Positions 45,619 to 54,619 of a stretch of DNA of 64,000 nucleotides are shown one piece after another; within the stretch, counting starts at the first letter, position 1, and every line of letters begins with the position of its first letter. Location of the stretch: contig NZ_JAAAMT010000010.1 in the NCBI RefSeq assembly GCF_009905435.1, positions 62,001-126,000 of the forward strand. The letters are read 5' to 3'. A program made the translations under genes and the position numbers. A model generated the notes under the pieces. It searched no databases. It saw nothing but the letters and a program-made list of their open reading frames with translations, and was not told the origin of the DNA. The DNA comes from Pseudomonas sp. R5(2019) (GTDB lineage Bacteria > Pseudomonadota > Gammaproteobacteria > Pseudomonadales > Pseudomonadaceae).

Positions 45619-46533
45619 TTACACCTTCGCCACGAGTGGGCGACCCAGCAGGCCTTGGGGACGGAAAATCAGGATCAGCACCAGCAGTGAGAAACTGAAT
45701 ACGTCTTTGTAGTCAGAGTTGACCAGGCCGGAGAACAGCGACTCCGAAACACCCAGCACAATCCCGCCCAGCATCGCTCCCGGCAGCGAGCCGATACCGC
45801 CCAGTACCGCTGCGGTGAAGGCCTTGATGCCGATGATGAAGCCGGCATAGAAGTCAAAGGTGCCGTAGTTCAACGTGATCAGCACCCCGGCCAGCGCGGC
45901 CATGGCGGCGCCGATGATAAACACGTAGGAAATGACCCGGTCGGTGTTGATACCGAGGATCGAGGCCATCTTGCGGTCCTGCTGGGTCGCGCGGCACATA
46001 CGCCCAAGCTTGGTGAACTTGATGACGTAAGTCAGCAGGCCCATGCCGACAAAAGCGGCGATCAGAATGAAGATCTTGGTGTAGGTCAGCTGAACGAAAC
46101 CGTCACCAACATCCAGGCGCAAGGCGCCTTCGAGCAGGGTGGGGATACCTTGTTGCTGTGCGCCCTGACTGATCTGCGCGTAGTTTTGCAGGATCAGGGA
46201 AATACCAATGGCACTGATCAGCGGTGCCAGGCGAGTGGAGTTGCGCAATGGCTTGTAGGCGACCCGTTCGATGACCCAGCCATAGACGCCGGTGACGACG
46301 ATGGTGAAGACCAGTGTGCCGAGCATCAGCAACGGGAAGGACTCAATGCCGAAGTAAGCCAGCAGGGCCAGACTGATTGCCGCGAGGTAAGCGGAAATCA
46401 TGTAAACCTCGCCGTGGGCGAAGTTGATCATGCCAATGATGCCATAGACCATTGTGTAGCCGATGGCGATCAGACCATAGACGGACCCGAGGGTCAGACC
46501 ATTGATCAATTGCTGCAGGAAAATACCATCCAT
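45619..46533 (-). CDS. livH: Branched-chain amino acid ABC transporter permease LivH
   Basis: 304 residues from the ATG at 46533. Membrane protein starting FLQQLINGLTLGSVYGLIAI, with MVYGIIGMINFAHGEVYMIS, RACRATQQDRKMAS-like loop and GFIIGIKAFTAAVLGGIGSL, the hallmarks of LivH. Equivalent to BraD. A terminator-like hairpin lies upstream, between it and livK, so permease genes are probably expressed below the level of the binding protein. Confidence 0.95.
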   Translation of the reverse strand: MDGIFLQQLINGLTLGSVYGLIAIGYTMVYGIIGMINFAHGEVYMISAYLAAISLALLAYFGIESFPLLMLGTLVFTIVVTGVYGWVIERVAYKPLRNSTRLAPLISAIGISLILQNYAQISQGAQQQGIPTLLEGALRLDVGDGFVQLTYTKIFILIAAFVGMGLLTYVIKFTKLGRMCRATQQDRKMASILGINTDRVISYVFIIGAAMAALAGVLITLNYGTFDFYAGFIIGIKAFTAAVLGGIGSLPGAMLGGIVLGVSESLFSGLVNSDYKDVFSFSLLVLILIFRPQGLLGRPLVAKV

Positions 46534-46653
46534 AACGCAATCTCACGGTGATGAGATTGCACAAGCGCTGACCACGGCGGACGGCCGATAGCAGTCCTCG
46601 CAGCGCAGGGTTTGTGCATATCTACGAGAAAAGACGAGTGCGGCAATAAAACC

Positions 46654-46686
46654 GCGCCGCGCCCGACGTTCGGTCAGGCGCGGCGC
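46654..46686 (-). terminator. Attenuating hairpin between livK and livH
   Basis: On the minus strand a 10-bp perfect GC stem (GCGCCGCGCC / GGCGCGGCGC) with a 13-nt loop is followed by GGTTTTATT. It begins 6 nt after the livK stop codon. Partial termination here would give more binding protein than permease. Confidence 0.75.
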
Positions 46687-46691
46687 AGCGG

Positions 46692-47828
46692 TCACTTCTG
46701 TTTTTCCAGCTGGTGGTATTTGCCGTCTTTGTCCCACTGGTAGACCACATAGTCGGAGACTTTCAGGTCGCCCTTGGAGTCCCACTCTTTTTTACCCATG
46801 ACGGTCTGCACCGGGTTGGCCTTCAGCCACTTGGCGGCATCTTCGCCCTTGTTGGACTTGGCGCCGTTGAAAGCGGCCGCCAGGGTTTGTACCGAGGCAT
46901 AGGCGTACAGGGTGTAGCCTTCGGGCTCGTAGCCGGTCTTGCGGAAGTTCTCCACAACCTGCTTGCTGTCCAGGACCAGACGCGGGTCGGCGCCGAAGGT
47001 CATGTAGACACCGTCAACGAACTGAGGGCCACCCGCAGTCTTGACCATTTCGTCGGTCACGATGCCATCGTCAGACACGAAATGGACGTCCTTGAGGCCC
47101 GACTCGCGCATCTGACGGACCAACGGGCCGGCTTCAGGGTGCAGGCCGCCGAAGAACACCACATCAGCGCCGTTCTGACGGATTTTGGTCACCACGGCGT
47201 TGAAATCTTTCTCGCCACGGGTCAGGCCTTCTTCAAACACGGGCGTGACGCCACGTTTTTTCAGTTGGGCCGAGGTCGCATCGGCCAGACCTTTGCCGTA
47301 GGTGTCCTTGTCGTTCAGCACGACCACTTTCTTGCCCTTGAGGACGTCAATGATGTAATCAGCGGCCACGATGCCTTGCTGGTCGTCACGCCCGCACATA
47401 CGGAACATGGCGTCCAGGCCGCGCTCGGTAACGGCAGGGTTGGTGGAGCCTGGGGTGATGGCAATGATGCCAGCTTCGTTATAAACCTCAGAAGCCGGGA
47501 TGGTCGATGACGAGCAGAAGTGCCCGACAACACCGGCCACCTTGTCCTGGTCGGACAGACGGTTGGCCACGGCGACGGCCTGCTTCGGCTCGCAGGCGTC
47601 ATCGCCCTTGACCAGCACGATCTTCTCGCCATTCACACCGCCTGCGGCGTTGATGTCGTCGGCCGCCTGCTGCGCGCCTTTCATGTACTGCTCGCCAAAG
47701 GATGCACTGGGACCGGTCATCGGCCCCGCCACACCGATCTTGATGTCGGCCTGAACAAACGAAGAAACGCCCATTGCCGTAGCCACGGCCAGCGCCAGAA
47801 AACCTTTCCTGTAAAACGTCTGCGACAT
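46692..47828 (-). CDS. livK: Branched-chain amino acid ABC transporter substrate-binding protein
   Basis: 378 residues from the ATG at 47828 (AGGAG 9 nt upstream); a longer frame upstream lacks a signal-peptide start. Signal peptide of about 26 residues ending SFVQA. The mature start DIKIGVAGPMTGPSASFGEQ and GVNGEKIVLVKGDDACEPKQ, then VVGHFCSSSTIPASEVYNE, are typical of LivK/BraC. Binds leucine, isoleucine, valine (often alanine and threonine too) in the periplasm. First gene of the operon, behind a sigma-54 promoter match. braC is the P. aeruginosa name. Confidence 0.95.
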   Translation of the reverse strand: MSQTFYRKGFLALAVATAMGVSSFVQADIKIGVAGPMTGPSASFGEQYMKGAQQAADDINAAGGVNGEKIVLVKGDDACEPKQAVAVANRLSDQDKVAGVVGHFCSSSTIPASEVYNEAGIIAITPGSTNPAVTERGLDAMFRMCGRDDQQGIVAADYIIDVLKGKKVVVLNDKDTYGKGLADATSAQLKKRGVTPVFEEGLTRGEKDFNAVVTKIRQNGADVVFFGGLHPEAGPLVRQMRESGLKDVHFVSDDGIVTDEMVKTAGGPQFVDGVYMTFGADPRLVLDSKQVVENFRKTGYEPEGYTLYAYASVQTLAAAFNGAKSNKGEDAAKWLKANPVQTVMGKKEWDSKGDLKVSDYVVYQWDKDGKYHQLEKQK

Positions 47829-47894
47829 GAGTGGTGCTCCTGATGTTTTTTTGGTTGGCACTACAACTTCAGCACGATCTAGCACGAAGGTCCG

Positions 47895-47910
47895 AGCAAG
47901 CGCCGTGCCA
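47895..47910 (-). promoter_or_regulatory. Sigma-54 promoter of livKHMGF
   Basis: On the minus strand TGGCACGGCGCTTGCT is a full match to the -24/-12 consensus TGGCACG-n4-TTGCW. The start would be near 47883, about 55 nt before livK. The rest of the 470-bp gap to pncB shows no gene. Confidence 0.8.
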
Positions 47911-48108
47911 TCGTTTTTTTATTCTGGAAAAAGTCGCTATCAACTTGTTCTTAGAGCGTTTTGGTCCTTTTGTTATGGGTCGTGCAACCGTCTGGAACGG
48001 TAATGGTGAAACCTTAAGAGACAAAAAGGCGCAACCTTCAGGCGCCATCATTGCAACCTGGACACCTGTTTACGTGCAACCAACCTGTAACAACGTGCGT
48101 AACGGAAG

Positions 48109-48125
48109 TGCACACTGACGGTGCG
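48109..48125. promoter_or_regulatory. NtrC-like enhancer upstream of livK
   Basis: TGCACACTGACGGTGCG matches TGCACC-n5-GGTGCA at 10 of 12 dyad positions. It lies about 200 bp upstream of the livK sigma-54 element, a normal enhancer distance. Confidence 0.5.
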
Positions 48126-48302
48126 CATTTGCTACAGCTCGCACCACTACAGGCTAGACGATTGCCCCGTAACTGCCGGTCCAAACACGTTGCCAGCGCT
48201 CTAAACGGCTCGACCCGGCACAGCGGGAAAAAGGCTGGCACAATGGAGACCTTGCTGAGCGCCGGCGCCTGTCTGCCAGCGCAAGCCCGCCGGGAGCCTT
48301 AT

Positions 48303-49514
48303 ATGAGCGAGAGCGCATTCGCCGATCGCAGCGTGCAAAACTTGCTCGACACCGATTTATACAAGCTGACGATGATGCAAGCGGTGCTGCACAACTACCC
48401 CAATGTGGACGTGGAATGGGAGTTGCGCTGCCGCAACGGCGAAGACCTTCGGCCTTATCTCGACGAAATCCGTCACCAGATCGAGCGCCTCAGCGAATTG
48501 AGCCTGAGCGCCGAGCAGCTGGAATTCCTGGAAACCATCCATTTCCTGAAGCCAGACTTCCTGCGCTTTCTCGGCCTGTTCCGCTTCAACCTGCGTTACC
48601 TGCATCTGGGCATTGAAGACGACCAGCTGTGCCTGCGCCTGCGTGGGCCATGGCTGCATGTGATCCTGTTTGAAGTGCCGCTGCTGGCCATCATCACCGA
48701 AGTGCGCAACCGCTCCCGGTATGCCGATATCACGCTTGAACAGGTACGCGAGCAGCTGTATCGCAAGTTCGACTGGCTCACCGCCAACGCCAGCCAGGAC
48801 GAACTCAATGGCTTGCAGGTGGCTGATTTCGGCACCCGCCGGCGGTTTTCCTACCGGGTGCAGGAAGAAGTGGTCAGCGTGCTCAAGCACGACTTCCCGG
48901 GTCGCTTTGTCGGCACCAGCAACGTGCACCTGGCCCGCGAGATGAACATCAAGCCGCTGGGCACCATGGCCCATGAGTGGATCATGGCCCACCAGCAACT
49001 GGGCCCGCGGCTGATCGACAGCCAGATTGCCGCGCTCGACTGCTGGGTCCGGGAATACCGGGGGCTGCTGGGCATCGCCCTGACCGACACCCTCACCATG
49101 GATGCATTTCTGGGCGACTTCGACCTTTACTTTGCCAAGCTCTTCGACGGCCTGCGCCATGACTCCGGCGACCCGGTGCGCTGGGCCGAAAAAGCCATCG
49201 CTCATTACAAGCACCTGGGCATCGACCCGATGACCAAGACCCTGGTGTTTTCCGATGGCCTGACCCTGCCCCGCTCACTGGAAATATTCCGCGCCCTGCA
49301 CGGGCGCATCAATGTCAGTTTCGGCATTGGCACCCACCTGACCTGTGACATTCCGGGGGTGGCGCCCATGAGCATCGTGCTTAAAATGACCGACTGCAAC
49401 GGCTCGCCGGTTGCCAAGATTTCCGATGAAGCGGCCAAGACCCAGTGTCGCGACCCCAACTTCGTCGCCTACCTGCGCCATGTTTTCAAAGTTCCCGATT
49501 CTCCCAAGGAGTGA
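48303..49514 (+). CDS. pncB: Nicotinate phosphoribosyltransferase
   Basis: 403 residues from the ATG at 48303 with GGGAG 6 nt upstream; the frame is open further upstream but without family similarity. It shows [20 protein letters not shown] at the N-terminus, [32 protein letters not shown] and [10 protein letters not shown] with the autophosphorylated-type histidine region, and [13 protein letters not shown] for phosphoribosyl binding. Converts nicotinate and PRPP to nicotinate mononucleotide with ATP hydrolysis. Directly followed by nadE, so the pair forms an NAD salvage unit. Confidence 0.96.
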   Translation: MSESAFADRSVQNLLDTDLYKLTMMQAVLHNYPNVDVEWELRCRNGEDLRPYLDEIRHQIERLSELSLSAEQLEFLETIHFLKPDFLRFLGLFRFNLRYLHLGIEDDQLCLRLRGPWLHVILFEVPLLAIITEVRNRSRYADITLEQVREQLYRKFDWLTANASQDELNGLQVADFGTRRRFSYRVQEEVVSVLKHDFPGRFVGTSNVHLAREMNIKPLGTMAHEWIMAHQQLGPRLIDSQIAALDCWVREYRGLLGIALTDTLTMDAFLGDFDLYFAKLFDGLRHDSGDPVRWAEKAIAHYKHLGIDPMTKTLVFSDGLTLPRSLEIFRALHGRINVSFGIGTHLTCDIPGVAPMSIVLKMTDCNGSPVAKISDEAAKTQCRDPNFVAYLRHVFKVPDSPKE

Positions 49515-49517
49515 ACC

Positions 49518-50345
49518 ATGCAAGCCGTACAGCAAGAGATTGCCCGCGCGCTCAATGTCCAGCCGCCCTTCGCCGATGCCCAGGCATTGCAGGCCGAGGT
49601 GGCCCGGCGCGTCGCGTTCATCCAGCAATGCCTGAAGAATGCCGGGCTCAAGACCCTGGTGCTGGGCATCAGTGGCGGGGTCGACTCACTGACCGCAGCC
49701 CTGCTGGCGCAACGCGCGGTCAAGGAACTGCGCGCCAGCACGGGCGATGGGGCTTACCGCTTTATCGCCGTGCGCCTGCCCTATCAAGTGCAGCACGATG
49801 AACACGACGCCCAGGCCTGCATCGACTTCATCGCCCCGGACGAATGTCACACCATCAATATCGGTCCGGCAGTCAAATCCCTGGCCACGGAAGTGAAGGC
49901 TCTGGATGGGCGTCACGAGGCCGCGGTGGACTTCGTGCTGGGCAACACCAAGGCGCGCATGCGCATGGTCGCGCAATACACCGTCGCTGGCGCCTATCAA
50001 GGGCTGGTGATCGGTACCGATCATGCGGCTGAGGCGGTGATGGGCTTTTTCACCAAGTTCGGCGACGGCGCCTGCGACCTGGCCCCCTTGTCAGGCCTGG
50101 TGAAAAACCAGGTGCGCGCCATCGCCCGCAGCTTCGGGGCGCCGGAATCACTGGTAGAGAAAGTGCCGACCGCAGACCTTGAAGACCTGGCGCCGGGCAA
50201 ACCGGACGAGGCCTCGCATGGGGTGACCTATGTGGAGATTGATGCGTTCCTGCACGGTGAACCGGTGCGCGAGGAAGCCTTCGAGATTATCGCCGGGACC
50301 TACCGCAAGACCCAGCACAAGCGTGAGTTGCCGTTTGCACCTTGA
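49518..50345 (+). CDS. nadE: NAD synthetase, ammonia-dependent
   Basis: 275 residues from the ATG at 49518, 3 nt after pncB. The ATP-pyrophosphatase loop [14 protein letters not shown] (about 53-66) and [36 protein letters not shown] and [17 protein letters not shown] are all conserved. No glutaminase domain is present, so it uses free ammonia to convert nicotinate adenine dinucleotide to NAD. Length equals that of E. coli NadE. A strong hairpin follows. Confidence 0.96.
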   Translation: MQAVQQEIARALNVQPPFADAQALQAEVARRVAFIQQCLKNAGLKTLVLGISGGVDSLTAALLAQRAVKELRASTGDGAYRFIAVRLPYQVQHDEHDAQACIDFIAPDECHTINIGPAVKSLATEVKALDGRHEAAVDFVLGNTKARMRMVAQYTVAGAYQGLVIGTDHAAEAVMGFFTKFGDGACDLAPLSGLVKNQVRAIARSFGAPESLVEKVPTADLEDLAPGKPDEASHGVTYVEIDAFLHGEPVREEAFEIIAGTYRKTQHKRELPFAP

Positions 50346-50372
50346 TTGAATCAGGGCCTTTGGCAGAGCCCC

Positions 50373-50403
50373 ATTCGCGGCGGTCCGGCGGACCGCCGCG
50401 AAT
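50373..50403. terminator. Terminator between nadE and azu
   Basis: A perfect 15-bp stem (ATTCGCGGCGGTCCG and its inverse) with a 1-nt centre is followed on the plus strand by CTTTTG. It lies between the convergent stops of nadE and azu and can serve both. Confidence 0.8.
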
Positions 50404-50419
50404 CTTTTGAGGCCGCCGA

Positions 50420-50866
50420 TTACTTCAGGGTAACCGTGCCTTTCATCATCGAGATGTGCCCCGGGAACGAGCAGAAGAAACCATACTTCTCGCCGGCGGC
50501 CAGCTTGGACACATCAAAGGTCACCGAATCTTTCTCTTTGCCGCCAATGATCTTGGTGTGCGCGATAACGCGTGCATCACCTTCCTTCAGGTAGCCCTTG
50601 TCGATACCGGCGCTCAAGCCGTCGGTCGCGATCGGCTGCATGTCAGCCTCTTTGCTCAGCACCCAGTTGTGGCCCATGACGTTTTTCGGCAGGGAACCCG
50701 AGTGTTCCAGGTTGACGGTAAAGGTCTTGCAGCTCTTGTCGATTTCGATGGCCTTGGTGTTGAAGGCCATCTGATCGGTGGAATCAACGGTTACCGCGCA
50801 TTCAGCGGCCAGCAATTGACCACTGGCGACAGCCAGCACGGAAAACGCTATGACTTTGGCAAGCAT
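50420..50866 (-). CDS. azu: Azurin (blue copper protein)
   Basis: 148 residues from the ATG at 50866. Signal peptide of 20 residues ending LLA, giving a 128-residue mature protein, the exact azurin length. Copper ligands are visible: His in MGHNW (mature 46), Cys in FFCSFPGH (112) with His 117, and the axial Met in ISMM (121). The Cys3-Cys26 disulfide pair is also present (AECAV, DKSCK). A periplasmic one-electron carrier, linked to oxidative stress and denitrification in other pseudomonads. Monocistronic. Confidence 0.98.
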   Translation of the reverse strand: MLAKVIAFSVLAVASGQLLAAECAVTVDSTDQMAFNTKAIEIDKSCKTFTVNLEHSGSLPKNVMGHNWVLSKEADMQPIATDGLSAGIDKGYLKEGDARVIAHTKIIGGKEKDSVTFDVSKLAAGEKYGFFCSFPGHISMMKGTVTLK

Positions 50867-51049
50867 GGTACATCTCCAAGCAGGGTTTTATTGGAATGAA
50901 AACTGCCCGAATCCTGAGCCGGTTCCAGTGACCTGCATCAACGGTGTTCAAGCAGCGAGTTTGCCTCTATGGCCCCCATCAAGTTAACCAATCGGTCAAT
51001 AATGCCTTGAGACACTATGATCAGACAACACCCGAACGGAGCGTCTGCC

Positions 51050-51139
51050 ATGCACCTCAATAGTCTTTTCCGTAGCCTGCTCGCCGCCTATGCCTATGGC
51101 GCCTGCGGCAGCACCCACGAATTCACCCGGTCGGAATGA
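51050..51139 (+). CDS. Possible small protein of 29 residues
   Basis: An ATG at 51050 with CGGAG about 9 nt upstream opens a frame of 29 codons (starts MHLNSLFRSLLAAYAYGACG, ends TSE-like RSE) before TGA at 51139. It is upstream of and divergent from azu and convergent with the transglutaminase gene. The first 19 residues could be one short hydrophobic helix. No similarity is recognised; it may be chance. Confidence 0.25.
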   Translation: MHLNSLFRSLLAAYAYGACGSTHEFTRSE

Positions 51140-51151
51140 CCGACCGATCTT

Positions 51152-52054
51152 TCACAGCAAGCCCTCCTCCGCCGGCATGACCGTGACCCGCACTTCCGGG
51201 TCATGGCTGCCGCCGCCCAGAATGATCCCACGCAACGGTGACACATCGGTGAAATCGCGCCCCCAGGCAAGGGTGATGTGTTCCAGTGCGGGCTGAATAT
51301 TATTGGTCGGATCGAAATCCACCCAGCCAGCGGCCGGGCAATACACCGACACCCAGGCGTGCGAGGCATCGGCGCCGATCAGCCGTGGCTGCCCCGGCGG
51401 CGGCTGGGTCAGCAGGTAACCGCTGACATAGCGCGCCGCCAGCCCGCGCGAGCGCAGGCAGGCGAGCATCAAGTGGGCGAAATCCTGACAGACACCGCGC
51501 CGACGCTCCAGCACTTCGAGCAAGGGCGTGGCGACCTGAGTCGCCTCGGCATCGAAGGTGAACTCGCTGAAAATCTTTTCCATCAGCGCCCGGGCCCCCA
51601 GCAGCAACGGCCGACCGGGCGGGAAGCAGCTGTCGGAAAACTGCACGAAGCCCTTTTTCAAGTGCACATACGGCGATTCGAAGCGGTAACGGCATGCCTG
51701 CAAATGTTCCGGCAACATCGGCAAGCCGCTGAACGCCAGCGCATCACGAGTCGCCTCCCAGGCCGGCGAGGCATCGAAATCCACCGCTTTGCGCTCCAGC
51801 ACTTCGACCCAAAGATGCGCGCTGACGCGCAGTTCGTCATGAGGGCGCTCGAAGGCCAGGCGGGTCAACGGGTTGCCGAACACGTCCAGCTCATCCAAAC
51901 GACTGGAGGGCTGGGGGCTGATCTGCAACTGTTGCTTGGCGCACTGCTGCCAGTCGCAGGCCCGCGGCCATAAATGCGCCAGCTGCTGCGCCAGCGACAC
52001 CGGGCTGTCGTAGTGGTAATGGGTGTCGTGAATAATCTGGTAATGGGCGCTCAT
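51152..52054 (-). CDS. Transglutaminase-like protease/ligase domain protein
   Basis: 300 residues from the ATG at 52054. N-terminal bacterial transglutaminase-like domain (YQIIHDTHYHYDSPVSLAQQ), then the papain-like core with the triad: Cys in RRGVCQDFAHLML (about 195), His in GADASHAWVSVY and Asp in GWVDFDPTNN. There is no signal peptide, so it is cytosolic. It is the last of three same-strand genes with the ATP-grasp/alpha-E and DUF2126 proteins. In that recurring neighbourhood such proteins are thought to cut or transfer peptide amide bonds; no substrate is known. Confidence 0.88.
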   Translation of the reverse strand: MSAHYQIIHDTHYHYDSPVSLAQQLAHLWPRACDWQQCAKQQLQISPQPSSRLDELDVFGNPLTRLAFERPHDELRVSAHLWVEVLERKAVDFDASPAWEATRDALAFSGLPMLPEHLQACRYRFESPYVHLKKGFVQFSDSCFPPGRPLLLGARALMEKIFSEFTFDAEATQVATPLLEVLERRRGVCQDFAHLMLACLRSRGLAARYVSGYLLTQPPPGQPRLIGADASHAWVSVYCPAAGWVDFDPTNNIQPALEHITLAWGRDFTDVSPLRGIILGGGSHDPEVRVTVMPAEEGLL

Positions 52055-52057
52055 GGT

Positions 52058-54544
52058 TCAGACCGATACGGTTTGCTGACTGACATCGTCGACGTGGGCG
52101 AAATGGCGCAAGCCCAAACGGTCAGAGACCTGATTGCTGGCGTCGGAGATGGTCTGCAGCAGGTCGGCCAGGCCGTCGAGCACCGCGCGCACGCTGGGGG
52201 CGCCGAACAGCGGGTTTTCCAGGCTACCCAGGTCGAAATGCCCGAGACGCTCGGCGAGCATGGCCATGCCCGGCTCGCGGGGCGAGCCGAACGCTTTGTT
52301 CAGGCGCGCCAGCGAGCGAGTCACCAGCTTGAGCTGGAACAGCACGGCGTGGGGGTTTTGCTCGTCGAGCAGAAGCAGGTCGAGCACCGGAATCAGCTGC
52401 GGCACTGCCAGATAACGTGAGCGGTAGGTGATGCTGCTGTTACCCAGCTCCAGCAGCCACTCGAGCCCGGCCTGGTCGAACACGGCTACGCCGCGCAGAA
52501 AGCCGGCCAGGCTGCCGCTGAGAAACTGCAGGCGCTCGATGCGCCGCCCGGTCATCAAAAAGCGCCAGCCCTCGTCACGGGTCATGTCGTCCAGGGCGAA
52601 CCCGGACAGCGCCGCCAGCGACATCACCAGGCGGTTGAGAAAGTCCAGCAATTCGCCAAAGTCCGACTCGTCGGCCTCCAGCGCGCTGGCTTCGCGTTGC
52701 AGTTCGACCAGTGCCTGCCAGTTTTCCCGCGACAGCTTGCCGCGCACCTGCGAGGCCGCCCATTGCAGCCGCTGCAGATTGGCGCGCAGGCTGAAGGCCC
52801 AGTCCTCACCCAGCAGGGCCGCCATCAGCCGCTCCGGCAAGGTGCCCTCTTCGGGCAACAGCGACAGGCTTTCAGCAAGTTCGACAGCCGCCTGCAACGC
52901 CAACGGATCATCGCCATCGACATAGCGCGCGAGGATGATCCGCAGCAAACGCGCCAAGCCATCACAGCGCTCGCAATAGCGGCCGAACCAGAACAGGTTT
53001 TCCACCACCCGTGACGGCAAGTAAGGGTCCCGGCGAATCAGGTCGCGCACGCCCAGCGTGCACTGGGCACGCCATTGGTCACCGACTGGTGCGGCATCGC
53101 CGAGAATCCAGGTGTCCTTGCTGGCACCACCGCGCTGCATCGACACCACTTCGGCATCGGCTTGCGCCGCAACCCGCGTCAGCCCGCCGTGCAGCACCCG
53201 ATAGCCATCGGCGCTGGCCACGGCGTACACCCGCATGCCGATGGCCCGCGGTTGCAGTTGGCCTTTTTCGGACTGCCAAACTGGCGCCTGGGACAACTGC
53301 GCCAGGGCTTGAGCGACATAGGCGTAGGGGCGCGCCTGGATGCGCCCGGCCAAAGCCTGGCGCTGTTTGTCGTCCAGATCGCGGCCGAACACCGGCATAA
53401 AGCTCTGGGACGGGAATGCCGGTTTGATCAGCAGCTCCGGCAGTTTTTCCAGCGCCTGGGCCAGCACCGGGGCTTCGCCGCACCACCAGGTGGCAATCGT
53501 GGGCAGGATCAACTCTTCGCCAAACAACTTCTCGTTGATGGTCGGCAAAAAACCGAGCAGGCCAGGTGATTCGAGCACACCGCTACCCAACGCGTTGGCC
53601 ACCAGCACCCGCCCCTGCCGCACGGCCTGCAGCAAACCGGGCACGCCCAGTGCCGAGTCGGTGCGTAGCTCCAGCGGGTCGCAAAAATCATCGTCGAGCC
53701 GGCGCATGATCGCATGCACCCGACGCAAGCCGGTGAGGGTCTTGAGGTAAACCGTGGCGTCGCGCACGGTCAGGTCACCGCCCTCGACCAGCGGGTAGCC
53801 CAGCTGACGCGCCAGGTACAAGTGCTCGAAATAGCTCTCGTTGAAACGCCCTGGAGTCAGCAGCACCACCAGCGGCGGCTCGTTATCGACAGGCGCCAGA
53901 CGCACGAGGGTTTCTTGCAGCGTGCGGAAATAGCTGGCCAGGTGTTGCACGCGCAAGTCGCGGTAAAGATCAGGCAAGGCCCGGGAGACGATGGTGCGAT
54001 TCTCCAGCGCATAACCGGCACCCGACGGTGCCTGGGTGCGGTCGGCGGTGACCCACCAGCGCCCATCCGGGGCGCGCGCCAGGTCCACGGCGTACACATG
54101 CAGAAAGGTCCCGTCGGGCGGCGTGATGCCCTGGCACGGCCAGAGATAGTTGTTGTGGCCATAGACCAGCTCGGCTGGCAACAGGCCATCGGCAATCAGC
54201 TGCTGCGGCCCGTAGATATCGGCCAATACGCTATTGAGCAATTGCGCGCGCTGGGCAATGCCCGCGGAAATCTGCCGCCATTCTTCGGCGGGTATAAGGT
54301 GCGGCAGCAGGTCCAGTTCCCACGGCCGGTCGGCGCCCTTGGGGTCGGCGTAGACGTTGTAGGTCACGCCGTTTTCCTGGATCTGCCGGGCCAACAGCGC
54401 CTGGCGCTGGGCAATCAGCGCCGGGCCGCTGCGCTGCAGCTGTTCGAACATCCGCCGCCAGTGCGGTCGCAAGGCGCCGCTGGCGTCGAGCATTTCATGA
54501 TAGGTGCCCGCGTTCAGCGGGTAGTGATCCAGCAGGTCAGCCAT
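52058..54544 (-). CDS. Circularly permuted ATP-grasp fused to alpha-E domain
   Basis: 828 residues from the ATG at 54544 (a TTG four codons upstream is possible; neither has a good ribosome site). The N-terminal two thirds match circularly permuted type 2 ATP-grasp proteins (NGVTYNVYADPKGADRPWEL, LVYGHNNYLWPCQGI, FNESYFEHLYLARQLGYPLV). From about residue 500 an alpha-E domain begins (YLPSRVVENLFWFGRYCER) and runs as helices to the end. ATP-grasp enzymes of this class are predicted to form peptide-like amide bonds. Often the two domains are separate proteins; here they are fused. Starts 3 nt before the transglutaminase gene. Confidence 0.88.
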   Translation of the reverse strand: MADLLDHYPLNAGTYHEMLDASGALRPHWRRMFEQLQRSGPALIAQRQALLARQIQENGVTYNVYADPKGADRPWELDLLPHLIPAEEWRQISAGIAQRAQLLNSVLADIYGPQQLIADGLLPAELVYGHNNYLWPCQGITPPDGTFLHVYAVDLARAPDGRWWVTADRTQAPSGAGYALENRTIVSRALPDLYRDLRVQHLASYFRTLQETLVRLAPVDNEPPLVVLLTPGRFNESYFEHLYLARQLGYPLVEGGDLTVRDATVYLKTLTGLRRVHAIMRRLDDDFCDPLELRTDSALGVPGLLQAVRQGRVLVANALGSGVLESPGLLGFLPTINEKLFGEELILPTIATWWCGEAPVLAQALEKLPELLIKPAFPSQSFMPVFGRDLDDKQRQALAGRIQARPYAYVAQALAQLSQAPVWQSEKGQLQPRAIGMRVYAVASADGYRVLHGGLTRVAAQADAEVVSMQRGGASKDTWILGDAAPVGDQWRAQCTLGVRDLIRRDPYLPSRVVENLFWFGRYCERCDGLARLLRIILARYVDGDDPLALQAAVELAESLSLLPEEGTLPERLMAALLGEDWAFSLRANLQRLQWAASQVRGKLSRENWQALVELQREASALEADESDFGELLDFLNRLVMSLAALSGFALDDMTRDEGWRFLMTGRRIERLQFLSGSLAGFLRGVAVFDQAGLEWLLELGNSSITYRSRYLAVPQLIPVLDLLLLDEQNPHAVLFQLKLVTRSLARLNKAFGSPREPGMAMLAERLGHFDLGSLENPLFGAPSVRAVLDGLADLLQTISDASNQVSDRLGLRHFAHVDDVSQQTVSV

Positions 54545-54619
54545 AGAAATGCTCAATAACGGCGGTAGCGCTCAGAGTACCGCACTCCGATGACGGTCGG
54601 AATGCGGCCACCTCCTTCC

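Noticed and set aside
47831..48118. 95-codon plus-strand frame between livK and pncB
   Set aside because: It runs through the sigma-54 promoter and the NtrC-like site of livK and shows no domain.
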